NCBI GenBank assembly: GCA_015680685.1
Contig: MNCI01009104.1
Coordinates: 444,867 to 508,866 of the forward strand
Reading direction: 5' to 3'
DNA: 64,000 nucleotides
DNA from: Gnetum montanum
Taxonomy: Eukaryota; Streptophyta; Gnetopsida; Gnetales; Gnetaceae
Shown here: piece by piece, positions 10,235 to 23,021 of the stretch
Numbering within the stretch: the stretch's first letter is position 1
Layout: every line of letters starts with the position of its first letter
Made by a program: the position numbers and the translations under genes
Notes under the pieces: generated by a model
The model's database searches: none
Told to the model about the DNA's origin: nothing
What the model saw: only the letters and a program-made list of their open reading frames with translations

Positions 10235-12950
10235 CAAGAAAGAAGTTTTGGCATCTAATTGCTCTAGATGCAAATCATCAGTAGCCACAATACTCAGCAC
10301 TAGTTTAATGGTAGTTAACTTTACTACATGAGAGAAAATATCTGTGTGGTCAATTACTATTTTTTGTTGAAAACCCTTGACTACTAACCTTGCCTTGTAT
10401 CTTTTGTTGTCATCATGTTCTTCCTTGACCTTGTACATCCACTTATTTTGCAATGCCCTCTTTCCTTCTGGCAACTTAGTCAGTGTCCATGTTGTATTTT
10501 TTTGGAGTGACTTCATCTCATCTCTCATAGCCAACTCCCACTTAACATGATCTGTCGCTTGCATTGCTTCATCAAAACATTCTGGTTCCCTAGCATTAGT
10601 TAAAAGTAAATAATGTAATGAAAGAGAGTACCTATCTCTGGGCTTTAGTGTTCTAGTAGACCTTTTCAACTTCAACTTCATCTTTAGTGTAACTATTTTT
10701 GACTCAACTTTACCTTCATCTTTAGCTATCTTATTTCTAAAATTGTTTTGAATCCTTCCAACTACATCCCTCTCAGATATCTCTTCCAATTCAACCTTCT
10801 CACTTTTCTTTTCTTGCTTCCTTGCACTATTAGATTCTGATCTGGACTTGTCCTTATACACCACATGTTCATTAAAAGTGACATCCTTGTGCCTTATAAT
10901 TTTTCTATTTTGATCATCTCAAAAATGATAACCAAAATCACCAGGAGCATAGCCAATAAAATAACATTTTTTGGCTTTAGGGTCAAGTTTATCTTAGACA
11001 TTAGAACCTAAGTGCATATATGATACACAACCAAAAATTTTTAAATGTGAGAAGTTTACTATGTTTCCTACCCATTCCTCCTTAGGTATCTTAAAGTCTA
11101 GTAGAATTGAAGGTCCTCAATTTATGAGATAGGCTACTATGTTGACTACATCTGCCTAAATCATATTTGGTAGTCTAGAAGATATCCTCATGCTTCTAGC
11201 TCTCTCATTCAAGGTCCTATTCATTCTCTCAACAACACCATTCTACTCTGGTGTTCCAAGAACCATCTTAATCATTCTGATCCCATTCTTAGAACAAAAA
11301 GCCATAAACTCTAGACTATCATACTTTCCTCTATTATCAAACCTCAAACACTTGACTTTCAAACTAGTTTGATTCTCCACTTCTACCTTCCACCTTTTAA
11401 ATGTAAAAAACACATCAGATTTGTTTTTAAGAAAATAAACCCATACATTTCTAATGGAATCCTCAATGAATATGACATAATAGCACAAGCCACCAAGGGA
11501 ACTCACTGGGGCTAGTCCCCATACATCTGTATGTATCAATTCCAACTTCTTGGTCTTTGATGTTCTTCTAGCTTTTGAGAAACTAACTCTTTTCTACTTC
11601 CCATAAACACATTCTTTACATAAACTAACATCAACAAATTTCAAGTTCAGTAATCTCCCTTGTGAGGCCAACAACTTCATTCCCTTTTCACTCATGTAAC
11701 CCAACCTTCGATGCCACAACATTAACATTGATTCTGAATCAACCATTGACATTGTATCTTTTATTTCTAAAGTGGTGTACAATGTTCCCACCTTATTTCC
11801 CCAAGCAACGATCAGATTTCCTTTAATTATTTTCCAAGATCCACCTCCAAATATTGTACTATACCATTTAGCATCTATCTGACCTATAGAAATAAGGTTT
11901 ATCTTTAAAACTAAAACATGTCTAACATTCTGTAATTCTAACTCCAGTTGCTTCCCATGGGTTGTCTTTATATAAACACCACCCTTTTCCACAATGTTCA
12001 ATGGCTCATCATCTACAAGATAAACCTTTCTAATATTCCTAGCAACATAGTTATTGAATAGTTCTTTAGAAGGAGTAGAGTGAAATGACACACCTAAATC
12101 AAGAATCCAAGATTCAATACCACTATCCACATAACAAACTAGGGCATCAGCAATTTCTTCAACAGTTGCATTTGCTGAATCATCATGTTGATTTTTTTTC
12201 TTTGGTGTTATGCACTATTTTTTAAAGTGACCTTTCTAATCGCAATTATAACAAGTGACATTCTTGTGACCCTTGGATCAACTTCTTCCCTTGGACTTTG
12301 GTTTTCCATGGCCCTTCCTGAAGACTTCTACCTCTGCCTTCAGTACTCAAGGCAAAACCCGAAGATGCACCTAACTCCCTTTTACGTATATCCTCACTAA
12401 AAATCAAATCTCGAACTCCGGAAAGCTTTAGTTTTTGATCTTTTGATGAATTACTAACTATAATCACCATTGCAAACCAATTATCAGGCAGTGATGATAA
12501 TAAGATCAACGTTTTGATCTCATCATCAAAGTCGATTTCCACATAACTTAACTAACTCGTGATCTCATTGAACTAATTGATGTGATCTATAATTGATGCA
12601 CCTTGAGACCCCCTCAAATTGAATAATTAGTGCATTAGATATACCTTGTTTGAGGTGGATGGCTTCTCGTACAAATTTGATAAGGCCTTCATCAAACCCT
12701 AAGTAGTCTTTTCATTGATGATATTAAATGCAATGTTCCGTGATAACATCAAATGAATCACCCCAAGAGCCCAGCGATCTAATAGTTCCCAATCCTCTTT
12801 GCTCATATAATCTGGCTTCTTCCCCAACAATGATTCATGCAACTTCTTTTGGTATAGATAATGTTCAATTTGCATCTTCCAAAACCCAAAGTCTATCCCA
12901 TCGAACTTGTTGATGTTAACTTTCCCATCCTCAAACATCATCACTTCCAC
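10235..12950 (-). pseudogene. Ty1/copia gag-pol polyprotein, element C (truncated)
   Basis: The polyprotein reads from the minus strand. Gag (12950 to about 12215) starts MEVMMFEDGKVNINKF with a UBN2-type core and ends in a zinc knuckle of the CYNC...GH...C type near 12250-12210. Protease follows with WILDLGVSFH (about 12100), where the usual DSGAS is DLGVS. Integrase has WHRRLGYMS, C-X2-C, HTDVWG and RFDN, with VVERMN supplying the Glu; the second zinc His is Tyr. RT begins WTLTKLPEGKRALQNKW and ends at FLHGDLN (about 10235). RT catalytic residues are lost to the minisatellite. Gag and pol lie in different frames, and there are a few stops. The order PR-INT-RT-RH marks it as copia. Nonfunctional. 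Confidence 0.9.
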
Positions 12951-12964
12951 TGATCCTTTGCAAA

Positions 12965-12980
12965 CCTGGCTCCGATACTA
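12965..12980 (-). promoter_or_regulatory. Primer binding site of copia element C
   Basis: On the minus strand, TAGTATCGGAGCCAGG lies just inside the LTR. It resembles the common plant copia site TGGTATCAGAGC, complementary to initiator tRNA-Met, with two or three transitions. Confidence 0.7.
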
Positions 12981-12983
12981 GTT

Positions 12984-13375
12984 TGTTAGGAAACAAATCA
13001 AGCAAAAAAACAAGAACAAGAAAAACAAGCACACATAGAATACAAAATTTTCATGGTTCAGCAAGATGGCTGTCATTCATGGCCACACTAGAGTTGCATT
13101 ATATATTTTGCAAATTATAGTTACAAGACAGTTTTGGAACGTTACATAAATATGCATCAAGAAACTGTCTGTAATTGAAACTAGCCCATAACCCAATAAT
13201 TGGGATCAGTCACCACATGGCTCCAATAGTGACAACAATAACAGGGTTGCAGTTGGAAAACACTATTCAGCACAACCTATTTAAAAACACTATTTGACAT
13301 AACCTAAAAGTCCCAATACTAAGGAGAGTGAAGGAGGACTCAAGGTGGACTACTTAAGAATATTTATCCTCAACA
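12984..13375 (-). repeat. 5' LTR of copia element C
   Basis: This 392-bp segment starts TGTTAGGAAAC and ends CCTCAACA on the plus strand, so it is TG...CA on the minus strand too (TGTTGAGGATAAATATT). The primer binding site adjoins its inner end and gag begins 34 bases further. The other LTR is not in the window, so its target duplication cannot be checked; the bases outside are CCATT. Confidence 0.75.
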
Positions 13376-13643
13376 CCATTAAGGTGTAGTCTACCTTGAA
13401 TCTTGCTGCTGTTGAGACTCTGGATAATGCCAATCGGTGTTTTCCAAAGGTGACACCCTTATAGCAACAAATAAGAAATGTTGTTGGCATTCCCCTTAAT
13501 AGACACTTGATGTGATGCTTCCTTCCATAAACCCAAAAAAATAAAGGAAAGTGAATGAAACAAAAATAAAGAAAGACCCAACTCTACGTACTAAGTTAAT
13601 AATCACATAACCGCTAACGTTTGCTGCAAGGTACCTTCAAAAT
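13376..13643. other. Sequence between copia LTR and IST1-like locus
   Basis: I see no ORF, repeat or RNA gene here. It could include the upstream region of the IST1-like pseudogene. Confidence 0.4.
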
Positions 13644-13711
13644 GTACTAGTACTTTTATGGTATTTCTCCATGAGTTGTACTAGTACTTTTATGGTATTT
13701 CTCCATGAGCT
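13644..13711 (+). repeat. 34-bp direct duplication
   Basis: Two head-to-tail copies of a 34-base unit beginning GTACTAGTACTTTTATGG, differing at the last bases. Each contains the palindrome GTACTAGTAC. Just downstream is 'gatatattatattatatcacc', a possible TATA region for the following locus. Confidence 0.8.
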
Positions 13712-13849
13712 GATATATTATATTATATCACCATAAAAGGCGAAACACGAGCACTCGCAAGTGTATGGGATGATATCACCTTCAAACAGAAAGCACGTTA
13801 CCGTTACCACAGCGGACAGCGAATTCTGGTTAGACTTTCACCAATAAGG

Positions 13850-16800
13850 TATTCTAAGTTTGAGACGTAATTGTGTTAGATTATTTTTAGAATTTGTAAT
13901 CTGTTTTCTTCATACGAGCTATTGTTTTCTTGCATTGTAAATTGCATTTCATGTTTACAAATCATACATGCAAGCAGTATTGACGCCTGCACTAGAAATG
14001 TATAGCCATTCTCAGTATTCTGATACTTCTGAAACGAAACGAAAATGCCTTTACAATTAGATAAATAAAAATACCTGATATAGTTATTTCAATATTTTTG
14101 GAAAGCCATGCCCAATGTTATTACTGTGATGCGAATAGCAGGTATTCTTATATTCCTTTTAAAGTTTAGCTTCTAATTACCAAGTTAAATATTACTGAAT
14201 TTTTCTCCTTTAAAAATTTCCGTTCTATCATTTCGGAATGACTAACGTCTTTCCTTATTAAAATGATTAATGATATTGGTAGTTTGCAGATGAATTGCAG
14301 AAACTGAAACGTTCATCTACCCGGGATTATCCATATACCATTATTCGTAAACGGAACCTTATGCTAATAGATTTTCGTAGCTGAAAACTGGATCAACTTT
14401 TATTTGCAAATTGAATACAGACAGTATATTTCTTGCAGTCAAAAATTGGATTGATGTTTAGAGAAAGATCCATAGAAATGGTAGATAATAGATTTTTGTA
14501 GCTTTATAAGGCGACAAAGATGTAAAATTAAAAGTGGGTAATTCAAAACACATTCAAAACTTCCTGCAACTGTTTCCGAATTGAGCGAAAGTGTTGTTTT
14601 TGCATTAACGTGAACTTTGAGGGTTTAGGGTTTACATTATTAGGGAAAAACTATTTTCCAATTTCTTCTTAGTTTATTTCTGTCAAGGTTTTAGGCAGCC
14701 GCTACTTAGAAATAGCATAACCATATATCTGCTTTATACGGCAAGATCGGACATTTAATCTATTAAATTATGTTATATTTTTATTAATTTTTAAAGTTTA
14801 CTGTATTATTTATTACTAATTTGGATGCAAATGGAAAAGTAAAATTTTTATATTTGATTTTCCACTTTAACTGAGTTCTTAGATAAAAATAATTGGAAAT
14901 TGCAAATTGCAACTATCAACATGGGTGAATATAACTGTTCTATTTTTCTAATATTGACTATTTCAATCTGATTCTTACACTGATTTATTCAGAATTTTCC
15001 GATCTGATTTATGAAAAGGACTGCCGATTTGCCGATGAGATCCAATTTTTCAATCTATGAGCATAACTTCCATGATAATTGAACTGTTCTCTTTCCTGCT
15101 TTCTTTATTCTTTTCTTAAAGTATTGGCTCAGTGGTCAGGTTTTTGACGCTATGCATTAATGTTGCTTGGTTATTTATGTCTTCACTAAATTTCACGTTT
15201 ATGTTATCTTAATATGTGATGATATTTCATGCGCAAACAGGACAAAGAAACTTGTACAAAGTTGGTTCATCAAATTTCACGTGCTATAAAAGCTTAGTTT
15301 CAGCTGCAAATGAGAGTGTACAATTTCGTAAGTAGTGGTGTCTGACATTATCTCTGTGATATCGATAACAAATGTTGCTTCTCAAATTTAGCTTTTCGTC
15401 AACAACTTCAGTATTACTGATTTTCTTTGTTTTTAAAATCTCTCATCTGTATCATTTCGTAATGGCTAATGTTTTACCTTGTTACTAAATTGCTAAAGTT
15501 TAAATGTTCATCGTTACGATCCTTTCTTAATACTGAACCATATACTAATAGAATTTGTTAGGCAGAAAACTGGATCAATTGTTTTTGTTTTTTGTTTAGC
15601 TTTGATTAGTCGCCGAAAACTTAGAATTTTTAGCTTTAGCTCTAAAGCTAAATGAACTTTTTAGGAAATGTTGATGGTTAGATGGATATTGAATATTATT
15701 AGAAGAGATAAACTACACAATACAGATATCATATGAAGACTTGGAGTGGCATCTATTTCAGATAAGCCATAAAAAGGAAGACAGGAGAAGATATAGGAAA
15801 AAAACAATTAAATGTGATTTGAAAAAACTGTAATTAAACAAAGATCTAGCTCTTCATAGAGGTAAATGGTGGAAAAGTACTTTGTGTAGCTAAACCCATT
15901 TTATTGAGATAAGGCTAGGATGATGATGAATCGCAAACAATAGATTTTTAAAATTAGAACATTATGATGCTAAAATATGTAAAGTTGAAAGTGACTCCTT
16001 ACAAACATTGTTTTAATGCTTGCCACCATTCTTTTTCAAATTCAATAAAAGTGTTGTTTCTTCTTCATCTAAACTTTGAGGGTTTAAGGTTTCCTCTAAG
16101 CAAAAGCAATTATTTAAAAAATGTTGCTGAAACAGAAAGGCTAAAAATTGGTAAGGTAATGCAAATAAATAAAAAGTGAGCTTTTAGAGAAAATTTCTTC
16201 CAAACTAACAAAAAGCAAGATAGAGATCCATACTTTGTAGCAAAATAAAGGGAGAAAACATGTTATCTTTAATCAATGCATTGTTTGCTTTTGTAGTAAG
16301 CTGCAATTAATGGCTGCCACTGCTGAAATAAATTCACAACTCCCATGACAACTCCCTACTTCCTTTCAGAATTTCTTTATTCCTTTGCTTTGGTTGCAGC
16401 CGTATAGCTTGTGATTTTTAGATTGTTCATGATATAGCTTGTGATTTTTAGATCATTTGTGATAACAGTAAAAATTAAATCAACAGAAAAACATAAGAAT
16501 ATATCCTAGGGAAAAATGAGAAAACCCCCAGCAAGAAATAGTCTCCTGGACCTTCTCCTAGACCTTCATGTCAACTTAGAGATTATTTCTCAATCACAAT
16601 GAACAACAAAGAGTGGGAAAGAAGATAGCACAAGGATTAAAGCCAAAGGCTTCCATGTAACCATATTTATAATATGAATGGACATTAACTAGATTTAAAC
16701 TAGATATTAACAGCATTCAAATGATAGAGATGAACAACTGTTTACATTAGCTACATTGCAAATATCTCCAGTTAAATACTTAATACTGCAGTATAGTACT

Positions 16801-17134
16801 TAATACTGCAGTATAGTACAACATCACTATTGTACCATACAATTACAAAAATATAGTGCTTGTAATAAAAAAAAAAGATGACAATATTTAAAAGGGTTAT
16901 ATGAATGGTAGTTGCCTTTCACTTAGCTTAGGTATAGCTTCTAAACTTTAGTAGTCATGCTTTTCAGATATGTATTGAAGTTTCTTCGTTAATCAAACCT
17001 GAAATAAAACTCGCGATAAATCTGATGATAATTCTTGGACAAACAGGTTAAAGTAGACTTGTACAAAGTTCGTTCATCAAATTTCTCCACCAGGAAAGCT
17101 TAGTCTCAACTACAAAAGAGGAATTACTTTCATA
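13850..17134 (+). repeat. Tandemly duplicated intron/exon block upstream of IST1-like core
   Basis: Three colinear segment pairs show a decayed tandem duplication: 14221-14400 with 15453-15590; 14598-14640 with 16047-16095 (around 'aactttgagggttta'); and 15225-15327 with 17030-17131. The last pair looks like a duplicated exon. The 15241-15327 copy is preceded by AAACAG and followed by GTAAGT; the 17047-17131 copy keeps the AAACAG acceptor but has lost the donor. Neither copy has a clear long frame, so it may be a 5' untranslated or dead exon. The rest is AT-rich and looks intronic. A short 'ataaggctaggatgatgatg' near 15908 resembles an RTE-type LINE tail. Confidence 0.5.
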
Positions 17135-17164
17135 AAATGCCAAATTTCTGGTTGAAATGTGCAG

Positions 17165-18066
17165 GTGGTAGTGGAAGATTCCAAAATACACAGAACTTCT
17201 CACAGTTTTGCAGAACCGCATAAAAATTTTAAAGAAAAGAAACGAAGCAGTCTGCAGACAGGATAAGATGGACATTGTTTCCTTTCTTCAAGTGGGAAAT
17301 ACTGGAAACATTGGACATAGAGCAGAGTTGCTTTACAAAGAAATGAGTAGTTTGAATGCTTACAAGCTGATGTCTGATGATAGGTTTCTGCCAGCTTGTT
17401 ATAGAATCGCTGAAATCTATTGAAGAAAATAAGTTATAGTCTGATTATTTAAATGTGGCGATTTCAAGTTTGGTTTTTGCTGCGGCAAGGTGTAAAGAAC
17501 TGCCTGAACTTCTTAAAATTAGGTCATATTTCGCTAAAAAAATATGGCCATACATTTATCATGCAAGCTACGGAGCTGGGCTCTGAACACCATGTTAGTG
17601 CCTTAATGATCCAATATCTGTCAAAAAATACACCAACCGAGGATACAAAGTTGGAAATGATAAAAGAAATTGTCGCTGAAAATGGACTTGATCTGGATTT
17701 TACAGAATTTCAAAGTACAGGTTCCAAAATTGCACACACAGATTCTACAAATGAGGTAAGCAGTTTTATAAACCCTCATGGTTAATCTTGTCCGTCTGTA
17801 CATCCTACATAGTTCTTCTTCTCCATTTGTACATTATACTGATCATCCTCGTAACGGTGATGGGGAGACACAAGACCTCTTTGATAACCATGCAGCTGAT
17901 GATAACTGTGACACGGAGGGAACCCAAGCAGCAGCTGCTGTTTGATCATTATGCTCTTAATAACTATGATCCTGCTGAGTCTAAGGAGAAATATGCATAA
18001 GTGTCTGCTAACGATTCTGATGAAAACTGTGATGCTGATGGTTGTGATAGGAATATGCAGGAATAA
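17165..18066 (+). pseudogene. IST1-like (Vps4 regulator) gene remnant
   Basis: IST1 proteins bind ESCRT-III and the ATPase Vps4 and act in multivesicular-body sorting. Here the core exon after an AG at 17164 reads YTELLTVLQNRIKILKKRN, then QDKMDIVSFLQVG and RAELLYKEMSSLNAY, matching the helical IST1 start. Further on are AISSLVFAAARCKELPELL, FAKKYGHTF and TKLEMIKEIVAENGLDLDF, the conserved second half. Two single-base frameshifts (near 17410 and in an A7 run near 17545) and a TAG near 17430 break it. A GTAAGC donor at 17756 ends the core exon; acidic codons with DDNCDTEG and DENCDADG (17870-18066) look like a C-terminal exon. The N-terminal start is not identified. A pseudogene is likely; sequencing error in the A-run is possible. 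Confidence 0.7.
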
Positions 18067-18129
18067 CTATGCTGATTATGGGATACCGGAACTTTATGAC
18101 AGTAATTTTAGCTTTTGTTCATTATCATG

Positions 18130-18784
18130 ATCCTTCAGATTACCCCTATACTTACTATTTAGATTTGTCCCTATCATGATGAATATTGAAATGACAATTA
18201 CCTTAAGCACTGTTTAGGCCTTGTCCCTGAAATGCTTTTATTAAATCTTTTCTTTTTTACTTTTAAATGGAAATTCAATGATGATACTTAAAGCTCTGGA
18301 ATGTTGGCTTTTGTATTTTAATAAGCTTTTGTGAATAATTTGAATGCAAAGGCAGTTTTTGTGAAGGGCATGCTAATCAAGGCACTTGTTGGATCCATCA
18401 TTATTAGTAATGAATAAAAAAATTTTATAAGAAAAACTTATTTAACTCTTATATTATATTGTCATAGAATGTGTAGGCTTCTTTAGTCTTTATTTCCTTT
18501 AATTCAAACATGATATCTTTGCAACTTTAAAATTACATTGAGTAATCAAAACTTGACATTAAGATCAATAAGTCTTCTCTATATGTTAGAATTGAATAAT
18601 ATGCCTTATAAAACTTAATAAAGCTAATGAATAAGCTTTTTTTAATTCTTAGCTAGCTTAATTTAAAATCTAAGAGTGATCAAATAATCCAATGTGAAAG
18701 TTTTTTTTCTAAATTGTACTTTAGAGAATATATTGAAATGATTCACTTCTACACAATTTACTAATCTCTTTGAAATACAATGAA
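18130..18784. other. AT-rich intergenic sequence
   Basis: I see no coding sequence or recognisable repeat here. Confidence 0.4.
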
Positions 18785-18882
18785 GTATTAGTTTAGAGTA
18801 AGACTTGATTTTGAAGCTATAACTTATGGGTTCAATTCAAGTGGGTAGTGCTAAATTATAAAGTTCTAATTTAACTATATGT
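18785..18882 (+). repeat. SINE fragment (tRNA-like family, copy 1)
   Basis: The sequence contains 'agagtaagacttgattttgaagc', 'gggttcaattc' (B-box-like) and 'ataaagttctaattt', matching the body of the SINE family seen at 36087, 37798 and 63482. Confidence 0.5.
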
Positions 18883-19084
18883 ATTATAGTAAATATTATT
18901 GAAAAAAATGTTTTAGATTCTAACATCTTGTAATCTCCTCTCCAAATTGGTTCTTAATAATTTGTCAAATACATTAGCATTCATGATTTAAGGATCATCG
19001 CTTAGAGGATTAATACTCATCTTGCATATGGTTTCACAAACCTTGGTACTTAATAATTTTCAAAATACATTATCGATCATGATT

Positions 19085-19125
19085 TTGGTCATCACTTAAT
19101 AATATTTACCCCTAAGACATACATA
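19085..19125 (-). repeat. SINE left piece, split by element E
   Basis: This short stretch, followed across element E by 36087-36205, resembles a minus-strand SINE (tail to the left). The duplicated target ACAT(A/C) lies at its right end. Confidence 0.35.
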
Positions 19126-20027
19126 TGATGAGTCACGTTTTCTTGGGTTCCATCGATAAGGCCTTGTCAATGCAGCCTCGTCAACACAACCTCATTAATG
19201 TGGTCTCGTCGATATGGGATTTGATGCATTAACGTGGCCTCATCGATGTAGTGTCTTTTTTTGCTTATAAATACATGCTCACCTGTTGTGTTTATGACAT
19301 CTTTGTCATAGTTATAGTAGAGCTCTTATAATTTTGTCATTTGAAAGTTAGAATATTTTTCTAAGTGCTCGTAGTAAAAGTTAAAGAGTGTATAGATCTT
19401 TATTTGAGCATTGTTGTACATGATCACAGTAGTATGTGTGGTAATAAAGATAAGCTTTCTGATGAACCTTGCAACACTTTGAAATAGATTAATTGTTTAT
19501 TTGTGCATTTAATGTTTTATACAATTTCCTTTAGTGCTTTAAGTAATTAAGCTAAATCAAGCTAAATGAATTAGCAATTAATTAAGCACATAAGTACGAC
19601 CACTTCAAGCATACGTTTAGCACTTGGTAACCCTAATTACGCTTAATGTTTGGTAACCCAGTAGCATTAAACATGTTCAAGATGTATACAACAAGTGGGA
19701 ACGGATGCTTATGTTAGGACTAGTTAGGTGTAGCTAGTTAGATTAAATTAGCAATTTAATTATTTTATTTTTATTCATTATTCTTTACCCTTAGGTAACT
19801 TAAAACAAAAAACATGAAAATGATAAAAATCATATGCCTTAGTTGCACTTAACCATACCTTTGCATTTCATAAGTGTAATTGGGAAGACAATGATTGCAA
19901 CAGTTTCTTTCATTTCCTAGAGACTAGTGTGCTTAGAAAGCTATAAGTCCATGGAATTTAACCAAATTGCATGTGAATGCTTGGGGATTTATATGGTTGG
20001 GGAGAAAGGTCTACTTGCCACTCATCA
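19126..20027 (+). repeat. 5' LTR of element E
   Basis: It begins TGATGAGTCACG and ends ACTCATCA (902 bp). It contains CG-bearing GTCGAT/ATCGAT-type repeats at 19150-19250, a TATA-like 'gcttataaata' near 19264, and a U5 matched by 35464-36086. Confidence 0.85.
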
Positions 20028-20028
20028 T

Positions 20029-20046
20029 TGGCATCGTTGCTAGGGA
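20029..20046 (+). promoter_or_regulatory. Primer binding site of element E
   Basis: TGGCATCGTTGCTAGGGA, one base after the LTR. It resembles TGGCGCCGTTGCCGGGGA, common in plant gypsy elements and usually assigned to tRNA-Asp; the differences are transitions. Confidence 0.7.
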
Positions 20047-20188
20047 CTTGTAGTTTGATACATGTGCTATCTAGGACTTAGTGAATATTATTTAAAAATC
20101 ATTAGAATGAACCCTAAGGTCACAAACATTTAAAAAATTAATAATTACAATTATAATTTGAACACACTAAATTTTTCTCTAATCCAAA

Positions 20189-22440
20189 ATGTCTACTTAT
20201 CATAGGCATGATGATTCAAAATTGCCAGTGCTCTAAGAATTCAAGGTATGGTACACTCATCCAAATGAGTTTGTACCTGATTTCACCTTCATCCTACATC
20301 AAGATGAGTAGTTGTGGTGGAGAGATATGAAAGGCAATGTTGTGTTACCTCTCGACCAATCTACTCTTGGGATGCTACTCCAAACTCTTAAGAGGTTGGA
20401 CATCTAGGACCTCCATGATGAATACGTTGTGCAAGACCATGACTATTAAGACTACTAGCCCACAGAAACACAACACAAATGAGATTGACAGCAGGAGAAG
20501 CACCATGAAGCTATAAAGGGGAAATGGTTCACCAACCCCATGCTCCTGTTGAACCAAAATGATAATGAGGATCCTTCCTCTGGGGGTTTTCAACATGAAG
20601 ATTCTCTGCTCCTTGACATTGGTGATGGAGGCTTGAACCTGAATCTACAGTCCGCTATCAACAATCTGGGTTTAGGTAAAAATGGGAGTCAAGGTAGGGG
20701 CTTGGGCAAGCATCATGATGATAGAAAATTTGATGATAATGGTTATGACAAGCAAAGAGGAGGTGTAAAAACCATGGTGGTGGTAATCCTCCTCCCTCTT
20801 TGCCCTCTTCATTTGCATCTTCTTCTTCTTCCTCCAAATTTGATCAAAACTATAGGGGGAAAAACCTTGATGGAGGTAAATAGTGAGATAATGATCGTAG
20901 GCCCCACCATGATTGAAGGGGTAGTAAGGGACATCATAGGCATCATCAAAATCATGAAGATAATGAGCCCTTGCTAGAAACTTGAAGCATGCTGAACATC
21001 ACAGAGGTAATCAAGATCCTAACCAAGCATATGAAGGATAGCATAATCAAGTGGTTAGATATGAATAATATCCCAAAATTTGAAGGGGGATATAACTTAG
21101 ATCCACAGACCCATCTTTAGGCCTTTCATGATGCCTATGCCTTATAAAACATAGAAAACAATTGGCAGAAACTTAAGCTATTCCCTAGAACACTCATAAA
21201 AGAAGCAGAAAGTTGGTACCCCTCGTTGGAGCCAGAATCAATTCATAGATGAAGTACGATGCTTGAATTTTTTAATGATAAATATAAGATGTACTCTATA
21301 GTGTTCAATTTGACAAAGCAAATCCAAGGCTGGTGACAAGGAACACATGAAATCTTGGACATAGCCATGGTAGGAATTATTCCCTTTTGCATAGATGTTC
21401 TAGCCATGGTTATTCTCAACAAGAGTAGCTTTGCCATAGCATAGATGGTCTCCAATCATAAATGAGAAGAATTCTTGGGATCTATGCCAAAGGAAAACTA
21501 TCAAAACTAAGAGCCCATTAGATTCAAAGGTTGATTGAGTAGGTTGTAAAAGAGAAAGGTGAGTTGAGAAAATGGGAAAGTGCTAAAGAGTATAACTGGA
21601 ACCCTTCCATCAGAAAAAGGGAAGTTCGATTCTGTGATAGTGAGGGGGAAGCATCACTTGATGAGGTGGTGTAACAAAAAGCCTTGCCAATTCAAAAATC
21701 TATGTTTAAAATTTCAACTAAGGTTGATAGAATGTAGAAATCTTTGGATGAAAGATTTTAAACTACTCTAAAAATTGTAGAAGAATCCAAAGAATAAGGT
21801 AGTGATCAAGACCACTGGAGAAGAAAAGAAGTTAAATGTGCCTACCAAAGGGGAAAGGATAAGGTTAGAGAAGTAGAAGAGGTTATGGAGTCAAAATCAA
21901 AGTTGTGACACCTACCAATATGAAAATCCCAAGGGATGTTTTCTTGGTGTGTCACACTTACAGTTACTGTATCCTCAAGGCAACCCAAGGTAGTTCCACA
22001 AACAACAAGTAGCTTATTATCCAAGTGGAGCTCCACCACAACCATATGAGAAATATCAACAGTGACAACACCCATAGTCGTGGGGGATGCCATCACCAAG
22101 GTAGCAGTACCTTTACAGGTAGCCAGATCCATATGGGTACTATGTTCAACAACCAATGTCTCTGCGTGACTCTTCTAATCATGCTTCTTTTTAGCATCAC
22201 TACTACCCAACATAGTATTATAGAACTCATTCTCCATCTACTAGAGGGGAAACCCCATATCCTTATCATCCTTCTCATCCTTCAAAACATGCTCCTCCAC
22301 CCTCAACCTAATTACTACCTGCTCCATCCATGCAAGGTGAAATTCTCACACAACAGCAATAGTGTAATGCTACCAAGGCTATTAACTTATAGTTGGCTCC
22401 TTAGCTGAATGGTTCGGAACCCAAATCTTGCAAAGACCAT
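20189..22440 (+). pseudogene. gag of element E
   Basis: The capsid polyprotein is read on the plus strand. A likely start is ATG at 20189 (MSTYHRHDDSKLPV), followed by a region of many stops and an open patch at 20540-20977. The conserved capsid part begins at 21061 with MNNIPKFEGGY and DPQTHLQAFHDAYAL (frameshifted) and keeps the LEPESIH and FNDKYK blocks near 21230-21290. The zinc-knuckle region near 21900 reads CDTYQYENPKGC, with the second Cys and the His lost. A Tyr/Pro/Gln-rich tail follows to about 22440. Frameshifts and stops throughout make it inactive. Confidence 0.7.
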
Positions 22441-22559
22441 TCTTTCAAACCAATAGCCCTACTAAACCCTCACCTACTTATGCGATTAGTCACCCTATAT
22501 CTCCTTCACCCTCTACGTCCATTCTTTCTAAAAGGCCTTCAAACCAAACACCTCCCAAG

Positions 22560-23021
22560 ATCTACACAATTATGTTAACCCATGTTGTATCTAATTAGAT
22601 CAATACTTGCAGCCTTCCTAGGAAAAGAGTTAATCCTAGAAGCCCTCTCATCTACTTGTAGATTGCTAAGAATGAAACATGCAAAGCTCTTCTTGATTCA
22701 GGTTGTAGTGTTAATATAATATCCCACAAAATGTACAATGCTTGGAACCTATCTTCTCTCAAGAAGAGCAACATCTATTTAGAATTGGTAGAAGAACCCA
22801 TCATTGTTCATTTGCAACTAATGGAGGACATTATGACCACTATCTATGGGTGGTCATATCCTACCAATTTCCTAGTAATCAAAGTTGAAAATTGCAAGGG
22901 GGACTTTTCAATCATTATGGGAAGGGCTTGGTTGAGCACTTTTGATGTACAAATGGGCATCAAAGATCTTTTCCTAGAGATTTCTAAGAAAAATGCATTT
23001 GGAAAGATTGAAAATAAGTGA
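22560..23021 (+). pseudogene. Retropepsin-like protease of element E
   Basis: LLDSGCSVNIIS at about 22690-22725 carries the aspartic protease DSG; plant gypsy proteases often have D[ST]G here. Downstream FSIIMGRAWLSTFDV (about 22906) is the usual ILGR-type flap/C-terminal motif. The frame is open from the DSG to 23021. The enzyme would cut the gag-pol polyprotein as a dimer. It lies between gag and RT as expected for Ty3/gypsy. Confidence 0.75.
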
